This document shows, in pieces, positions 54,397 through 61,700 of a stretch of 64,000 nt of DNA. A model generated the notes under the pieces. The model was not told where the DNA came from and did not search any database. It was given only the letters and a program-made list of their open reading frames with translations. The stretch is from Lewinellaceae bacterium. Its GTDB lineage: Bacteria > Bacteroidota > Bacteroidia > Chitinophagales > Saprospiraceae. Within the stretch, counting starts at the first letter, position 1. Each line of letters opens with the position of its first letter. The position numbers and the translations under genes are program-made. Location of the stretch: NCBI GenBank assembly GCA_020636005.1, contig JACJYR010000006.1:186001-250000 (forward strand), given 5' to 3'.

Positions 54397-57300
54397 TTAG
54401 TTATTCCTGATGGTAGATACAGGCAAGCAAATCTGCGGGGGGCAGCACCTGTAAACAGTGATTGTCCAATCTTCTGTGTCGTCTGGGCAGGGGGGTATAC
54501 CAGTTATGGTATATCGAAAAGTATAGGTGTCAATGGGTAGGCCGTTGGGATTGAGGACGCCAGTGGAAGCATTGAAATTTGGGCCGGGGGACCCACCTAT
54601 TACCGACCAAACGCCTCCAGCATTTTCTCCGGTCAGTTTTTCAAAAAGATCAATGTTGGGAAGTCCACTGCCTTCCAGACAGGTAGAGTCATTTGCAACT
54701 GCCGTGCCAGCATTGACGGGTTGGTTCACAATTACTGAAAAAGGACCGCTAATCGCAGTGCAGCCGCTCGCATTCGTCACAGTTACAGAATAGCTCGTTG
54801 TGGAAGCTGGTGAAACTATGATAGGGGCTGTCGTTGCCCCTGTATTCCAAAGATAGGTGCCGCCGCCGCTCGCCGTCAAGGTGGTGCTGCCGCCAGCACA
54901 GATCGTATTGGTGCCGCTGATGCCCGCCGTCGGGTTGCTGTTCACCGTCACCGTCCTCGTGGCCGTAGCCGTGCAGCCATTTGCATTTGTTACCGTGACC
55001 GTGTAGGTAGTCGTTGTAGCAGGCGTCACCGTGACGGCGGCGGTAGTTGCCGCAGTGCTCCACAAATAGGTGCCGCCGCCGCTCGCTGTCAGCGTCGTGC
55101 TGCCACCAGCGCAGATGGTGTTCGTGCCGCTGATACTGGCCGTCGGGTTGGCGTTCACCGTCACAACTGTGGAAGAAGTGTAAGTGCAGCCTTTCGAATC
55201 GGTAACAGTGACGGTGTATGTACCCGCATTTAAAGAAGAAGCATTTGCAATGGAAGGATTGTGCAGGGATGAGGTAAAACTGGCCGGCCCCGACCAACTC
55301 CAGCTTACCGCACCTGTCCCGGTTTCATTCAAAAGGATGGTTTTGCTGGCGCAAACCGGTGAGTTGCTTGTGGCAACAGCGGTAGTTGGATTTGGCATAA
55401 AACCAAAATTGTTTGCACAATCCAACTGATCGGGGGCAAAGAAAACGGCGGTTTCCACATTGTCGGTAGTCATGGTAGCACCGCAGGGAAGATCGGTAGT
55501 GTCAATCTGCAGGACATAGGCATTTGTAAAACTGCCGGAAATCTGCAACTGGCTCCTGTTGTAAGTGCCGTTGTCCTGGCTGGGATAGGTGTCGCAAATC
55601 CTGAGCGTCCAGGTACCCATTGCATTTTGACCATTAAAAGCATTCAATGAATTGCTGGGGCTTGCCGTTCTGTCATAATAAGGAGTAGCTACGTCGTCCA
55701 CATTGTTGTCGTCAATGGCATTGCCAGAAGCGCTATCGAGCAGCAAATCGTAATTATCGTCCTGGTCGTTGGCACTGCTGGAAATTATCGTGACAGTGGT
55801 GCCTTGTGGCGATTGGAGCGTTACCTGCAAGTCTCCCCGCCAGGTGTGGGTTGCGTTGAAGCCTACATTGATGTCGGTCACGGTCATGTTTTGGGTGACC
55901 GTAAAAGTGCGGATTATTGGGCTGCTGCAAGGGGAAGTGCTATTGATGGCCACGCCGCCGGCAGGTGCATCATCGTACGTATAAGATCCACTAAACGGGG
56001 GATTTATAGAAAACGAATACGCACCATCGCTGCCTGTTTCCTGGGTGGAGACAAGGGCATCCGCTCCATCAACCTGGCCATTTAAGTTATTATCCTGGTA
56101 AAGGGACACGGTCACATGCTGTTTCCCGGCTTCCCCATTGTTAGGAACCTGGTTGCCATTGTTGTCGCTAAACACCGCCCCTGAGATCACATTCCCCGCA
56201 GAAGTCCCACAGATAACAGTAACTATCACCTTGGCCGTGTCGCAGGGCGAACCGCCAACGTCACAAACTTTATAGGCAAAAGAATCAATACCGACAAACC
56301 CGGCTACAGGCGTATAAGTAATAGCCCCAGTAGCAGGGTTTATGGACAATTGGCCGGAAGCTGCCTGCAAAAGCCCTGTATTTGACACACTTGCATTGCT
56401 AATATTATTTCCGAAATCGTTCGACAATACATTGATGACCACCGGGGTAGCAATGGTAGTAGTGGCCGTATCGTTGAAAGCATTCAGGTCGCAGCCGGAT
56501 AGCTGGTACGATAGGATGAGATCCTGGTTGGTGTACCACCAGGTGTTGATGGTATTGAGATCGCCATAGCTGAAATTCGTATAGTTGTGGCAGGGGGGCG
56601 AACACCCATTCACCCGCACTTTTGGTGCGCCATTTCCAGGGTTCGCAGGGATGTTTACATCATCGTAAAATACTTTTTGGGTGAAACCCGGCACCGTTGG
56701 CCTGACGGGTGTCACACCAAAACCATTGACGTTGTACTCTACGTCATAGACCGGGAAATGTACCATTCCCTGGGCATAGGTGAAATAAATGGGCACCTGG
56801 TTCGACAGGGATACCGTGTTGTTCAGGCCATTCTTCCCGTCCCAGGGAATACAGCGTTCATAAGGTGGCGATTCGCCTATGTAGGGTGTCATCCGCTCGT
56901 AGAGGAGCACATCGGCCGTACCGGGATCGTAAAGGCCGGGTCCCGATGTTGAATCAAAATCAAGCAACACGAATATATAGCCGGTTTCGGTGACTGCGTA
57001 GGAAATGCAAAGGTCACTGGCGTTGCAATCCACCAGGACCGGATTTGAATACAGCTCCCCAATATTGCCGGATGGATAGGCAGTGATGTCAGGGTCGTTG
57101 ATGAAAATCTTGTACCGGGTGAGCGTGTTGTTCGTGTTGGCGACTGATCTTCGGTCCACCTCAAAATCCCCGGTATTTGTCACACCGGTTTCATTATAGG
57201 CCAGATTGAACGACAATCCCCGAAAGCCGGAATTATTGAAGTCCACTTTGCTGACAAAGCCATCGAAGGTATAAAGGTAAACGTGGCCATTGAAGGGCCT

Positions 57301-58020
57301 GTCGTAGTAAGTGTAGGTAGGATCGCTTCCCTGGCTGATAGAGGGAGTCCTGAGCGACCATTTTTCCGACCAAAGGCGGCCGTTGATCGCTTGGGGGGTG
57401 CTGCCGGTTGTCGCCACGGTGATGTCCCAGAATTTTATGGCAATGACACCAGTTGATGGGGTAGTCGCATTTCCACTGAATTCGATATAATAGTCACCTG
57501 CTGAAAGTCCGGTAGGGATGAAGGTAAAAGGGTTATAACCGCTTGTCCCAACAATGGGCGCAGGCCCCGCCGAAGCCAAGGCCCATGTGTCGGCATTGGC
57601 AGTGGTGCTGTTGATAATCTGGGGGCCATATACGATATTCCCGTTCGGGTCTTTTATCCTGAAATAGTAGGCTGTATTGATCAAATTGCCATCTGAACCA
57701 TTGTTGGTGCTGGCCTGTCTGGAAAAACCCAAATAAACCTGTTCGTTGGAAGGATCACTAATTTGGATCAAAAGCCGGCCACTATGGGGGCCATCGTAAG
57801 CTGCAAAGCTGCCGTAAGTCGCCTCGTTGGCATAGAGCATCGTGACGTCCGTGGAATTGGGCGCAAGCTCCTTTGTTCCTTCTGCCCTTAGGATTGTGTT
57901 CAGGCACAAAAAAAGGAAAATTAATACTATCGGCTTGCACAGTGCATTCCGTAGAGCACTGGATCCTGTTGGCTTTTCAGGCTGGAGTTTTAACCCAAAA
58001 ACAATCAGAAAATCAGGCAT
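54397..58020 (-). CDS. Secreted protein with Big_9, SdrD-like, P-domain and Ig-like repeats; novel C-terminal tail
   Basis: About 1207 residues from the ATG at 58020; the frame is open to 58107 and the true start is uncertain. A late hydrophobic stretch (PIVLIFLFLCLNTILRAEG) serves as signal. The first ~500 residues are an unrecognised beta-rich domain. Then come a Big_9-like domain (about 510-600: VVINVLSNDFGNN), an SdrD-like domain (about 607-675: GAVFSDNNGNQVPNNGEAG), a proprotein-convertase P-domain (about 677-828: HTWRGDLQVTLQSPQGT, MGTWTLRICDT) and Ig/PKD-like repeats (SGTNTICAGGSTTLTASGGG, twice). It has no T9SS type A or B tail; it ends CCPPQICLPVSTIRNN. It lies just upstream, on the same strand, of the gene with the same kind of ending. 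Confidence 0.83.
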   Translation of the reverse strand: MPDFLIVFGLKLQPEKPTGSSALRNALCKPIVLIFLFLCLNTILRAEGTKELAPNSTDVTMLYANEATYGSFAAYDGPHSGRLLIQISDPSNEQVYLGFSRQASTNNGSDGNLINTAYYFRIKDPNGNIVYGPQIINSTTANADTWALASAGPAPIVGTSGYNPFTFIPTGLSAGDYYIEFSGNATTPSTGVIAIKFWDITVATTGSTPQAINGRLWSEKWSLRTPSISQGSDPTYTYYDRPFNGHVYLYTFDGFVSKVDFNNSGFRGLSFNLAYNETGVTNTGDFEVDRRSVANTNNTLTRYKIFINDPDITAYPSGNIGELYSNPVLVDCNASDLCISYAVTETGYIFVLLDFDSTSGPGLYDPGTADVLLYERMTPYIGESPPYERCIPWDGKNGLNNTVSLSNQVPIYFTYAQGMVHFPVYDVEYNVNGFGVTPVRPTVPGFTQKVFYDDVNIPANPGNGAPKVRVNGCSPPCHNYTNFSYGDLNTINTWWYTNQDLILSYQLSGCDLNAFNDTATTTIATPVVINVLSNDFGNNISNASVSNTGLLQAASGQLSINPATGAITYTPVAGFVGIDSFAYKVCDVGGSPCDTAKVIVTVICGTSAGNVISGAVFSDNNGNQVPNNGEAGKQHVTVSLYQDNNLNGQVDGADALVSTQETGSDGAYSFSINPPFSGSYTYDDAPAGGVAINSTSPCSSPIIRTFTVTQNMTVTDINVGFNATHTWRGDLQVTLQSPQGTTVTIISSSANDQDDNYDLLLDSASGNAIDDNNVDDVATPYYDRTASPSNSLNAFNGQNAMGTWTLRICDTYPSQDNGTYNRSQLQISGSFTNAYVLQIDTTDLPCGATMTTDNVETAVFFAPDQLDCANNFGFMPNPTTAVATSNSPVCASKTILLNETGTGAVSWSWSGPASFTSSLHNPSIANASSLNAGTYTVTVTDSKGCTYTSSTVVTVNANPTASISGTNTICAGGSTTLTASGGGTYLWSTAATTAAVTVTPATTTTYTVTVTNANGCTATATRTVTVNSNPTAGISGTNTICAGGSTTLTASGGGTYLWNTGATTAPIIVSPASTTSYSVTVTNASGCTAISGPFSVIVNQPVNAGTAVANDSTCLEGSGLPNIDLFEKLTGENAGGVWSVIGGSPGPNFNASTGVLNPNGLPIDTYTFRYTITGIPPCPDDTEDWTITVYRCCPPQICLPVSTIRNN

Positions 58021-58420
58021 AAGACACCCGGCATACTGCCTTGCAATGTACAGTAATGCCCTTAAAAACCTTTTAAGGGAAAGAATCATGAGGCGTATGC
58101 CTACCATCGGGTACCTGCTTTCTGTTCATCCCGCCAGGAAGTTGCTTCTGTGTTGAAGTATAAAAAAGCAGACTTTGAAAGCCACCAGGGCCATCAACGG
58201 GAATTGTTGAGTTTCAAGGTTTTAACCGCTAAGGTGCGATTGGGAAAAAATCAATTTACGGGATGCAACGACCAAATCTGGCGGGTTGCAAAAGGGTGAG
58301 GTAGGTCAAATAATATGGCCAGTTTTGTGAGGATAGGGGGGCAAAAGATTGATTTTACTGGCCTGTAACACTTGGTAGCCAAAAATTATACCATAGGGTT
58401 TTTACTGATAAAACCTGAAA
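58021..58420. other. Intergenic region, no gene seen
   Basis: Between two reverse-strand giants. It contains the upstream region of the P-domain protein. No promoter match or RNA gene was recognised. Confidence 0.45.
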
Positions 58421-58453
58421 TGGCCTGCATTGTCAATAAACCAATGCAGGCCA
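58421..58453. terminator. Possible terminator hairpin
   Basis: TGGCCTGCATTG pairs perfectly with CAATGCAGGCCA (12 bp, 9-base loop). On the reverse strand it is followed by TTTCAGGTTTT, only moderately T-rich. Confidence 0.5.
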
Positions 58454-58685
58454 CGGGCATCTACGCTTAGGCTCATTACCACTTTGTGTTGAAATGCAGC
58501 CTCTTAGACGGAGAGGCCGGGTTGTTTGCCAACCCCTAACTGCCGGGTTTGATAACCCGGCCTTTCAAAACGAAAACGGTGCTGAAATGCCCAATACACC
58601 TCAAAGGAGGGATGAGCGAAAAGCTGATTTCTTACTTCCTATATCTGCAATCCTAACAGCAAAAAACTTAATTCACACTGTACTT

Positions 58686-58795
58686 AGTAACGATGAAAAA
58701 ATATCTTCACCATTTTGATTTTGAAAACCCCAGGAATGGAAGGGTTTTTTAAAAATAATCCCGATGTGAAATCGGGATTATTTTTCCTTCGATCT
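58686..58795 (+). repeat. 110-bp interspersed repeat, copy C
   Basis: About 91% identical to copy A (12436-12545). It ends exactly one base before the stop codon of the last giant gene (58796), so its hairpin AATAATCCCGAT / ATCGGGATTATT probably terminates that transcript. Confidence 0.85.
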
Positions 58796-61700
58796 TTAGC
58801 GGTTCAATTGCACGTAGCCCCGGAGGGGTTTTTCACCTTCTCCCAGATCGAGAATGTAATAATAGGTGCCATCGGGCAGGTCCTTGCCATCCCAGGTTCC
58901 GTCCCAGTTGCTCTGGTAGTTGGTGGCCTCGAAGACGAGATTTCCCCAGCGGTTGTAGATGATAAGCTTGTGGTTCGGGTAGTTTTGCAGGCCAGTGATT
59001 TTGAAAAAGTCGTTTTTGCCGTCCTCATTGGGAGAGAGGGCGTTGAAAATCTCCAGGCCCGAACATTCCACCAGCACAAATACCGTCGCAGTGTCGCAAT
59101 TTACTTCGTTGCAAATGGCGTAGGTAAAACTGTCCGGCACGGATTCGTCGCAGTACCCCGGCTCGGGCACGTAATTGATGCTGCCGTTGGGCAGGAAAAC
59201 AGCCATGCCGTGGGCAGGCGGCACGACAATGTAAAAGTCGTCCAGCGAAATGATAGTATCATTTTGAAAAACGTCAATGGCGACCACTTGCCCTTCTCCT
59301 GCGACCACCGTATCATTGACCGCAACGACCATAGAATCACTGGCCAACAAGACGGTAATGTATAGAAAAGTCGTATCGCAAACGCCCAAATCGTCGCATA
59401 CCACCATGCAGGCCGTGTCCAGTCCCGCATCGATGCCCGTGTAAACGATGCAACTGTCCAGAATCTGAAAATCAACGATGGAACCTGTGCCTGCGCAATT
59501 GTTCACCACCGTTTGCCAGTCACCGGGCAATTCGGATAAATCCAGGCAGAAGGTTTCCGATTGGCCCGCAAGGATGGTATCCACAAAAATGTCGGTAGAG
59601 ACGCAGGTGATCTCAACAACCACTGTTTCAGCACATTGCAACACCGTATCGGACAGCGTCAGGAGGTGGTTGCCCAATTCGAGCAGGATGGCAAGGCCCG
59701 TCGGCACTACTGTTGTCCCCGCAGTGAGGGTGGTGAGGTTGCCGGTGTTGTTTTGGGTAATCTTCATATCACCATAAGAGCTGCCGGTGTTGCCACCAAC
59801 AATCAGGGTGTTGCCGCCCTGCACCAGGATTTGCCAATTGCCAAGCGGATCCCACACGTTCATCGAATCCACCAATTCCTGATCGGAGTCAAAAGTGCCC
59901 GTGAACGAAATCCCTCCTACCAGCCATTCTGTCACGGTGTAAGGCCCAAACAAGCCATCGTTCGGCAGGTCGCTGTACACATAGTTGAAAATGCTGTCGG
60001 TACCGCATGGCACCAATGGGGCCGTGTACAGGGCATTGTCAACCAAAAAGACCTTGTTTTGCAAATCCGCCAGGGCCAAGGGCAAGCACAGCAAACCCGA
60101 ATCCTGCGAACAGGGAACCGCAGCTGTGAGCATGCCATCGGGCAGCAGATCGGGGCAAGGTTGGGACACGTCCACATTCACAAAGAAATATGAACAGGAG
60201 TCCAGGGCATACACCTTGAAGCATCCAGTGTCCAACCCTACCGCGTCCCCAAAGACAGTGATGCACCAGGTTGTCTCGTCTATTTCAAAGGAGGCATTTC
60301 CGTTTGGCAAACAAGAAAAGGCCACGCTATCAATCAAACTGGGGTCAAACCCGTAATCGCCAAGGCAAAGCACCGAGGAGTCGCCTACTGGCAGCGCCAC
60401 ATTGACGGTGGTGTCCATCCACGGATAGCACAATACCGTCACGCCAAAGGTATCCGCACAGCCCTTCACCGTATCGGTGAAAATAAGTTCGTGGAAACCC
60501 GTATCGAGTTGCACAGAAATAAAGGTACCGCCGGAACCGCAAGTACCGATTGGCCCTACATTAAAGCTGCCATTGTCGGAAAGGGTAAAATTGGGAAAGT
60601 TGGACACTGCAATACCCACGCAAAAAGCGGTGAGGCTATCACAATCCACTGCCATATTGGTCAAAGGTGACAAGGCCGATATGCCACAACCTACCGTATC
60701 CAGGGTACAGGTGATGTTGGCTAGCAGGGTATCCAAACAACCCGTGGCACTTTGGTACACGACGATTTCGTGGAAACCAGTGTCCAGGCTGATTTGGGTA
60801 AACATTCCGTTGCAGGCCACAAACCCTCCCGCATAAAGGCTGCCGTTGTCCAGCACGGAATAGTTGGCAATGGAATCCAGCAGTACAGGCACGCAGTAAG
60901 CAGCATCGTCGGCGCAATTGTTGACCGCAATCTCCTGGATGCCGTCCGGGAAAAGGTTAAAGGTGCTGCAAAGCGGCACGACAGTGATGAGTACATACGT
61001 CGTGTCGCAATTGCCCTGATCATCGCAGGCCACCAGACAGCCTTCGTCGTTGCCCGTAAAACCAGGATTGGGGAGATAGGTAAAACAATTCCCGATAAGG
61101 TCGAAAACGCCGTTCTGGGGTTGGCCACAGATGGCCGTCGCCATATAATTGCCCGGCAGGCCCGTCGTGTCGAGGCATACCGTATCCGTTGGAATGCCTT
61201 CCAGCGTGGTGAGCACGATGACATCAGCCTCGTTGATCCCGTTGATGGTCAGGGTGTCCGTACAGCCATTCCCGATATTTTCCAGTACGATAATATGTTC
61301 GCCATCCCCGATGAAGAATAGTTTGGTCCCGGCAGGCACCTCGTTGGAAGTGACCCCAATGTTCACGGACGAACCCGTCAAGATATGCGTCACGGTGAGC
61401 ACTCCATAGGTGCCCGTTTGGCCGGTGCCCATGATGGTGAGGGAAGAGGCGATGAGCATCCAGTTGCCGTTGGGGTCCCAGCCGTTCATCAGATCTACCA
61501 GCCCGGCCATGTCAGCCACATTTGAAGCGGTGAAGGTATTTCCATTGGCATTCCAACTGACTGAATACGGCCCCAGCAGGCCCTGCCCGAACACGTTGTT
61601 GTAGTTGTAAATATGGGCCGAGTCAAAATCACAGCCCATCAGGGTGCCTGCATAGGCTGTACCGTCCAGCAGGATATTGTAGTCGAAAATATCCGTCAAG

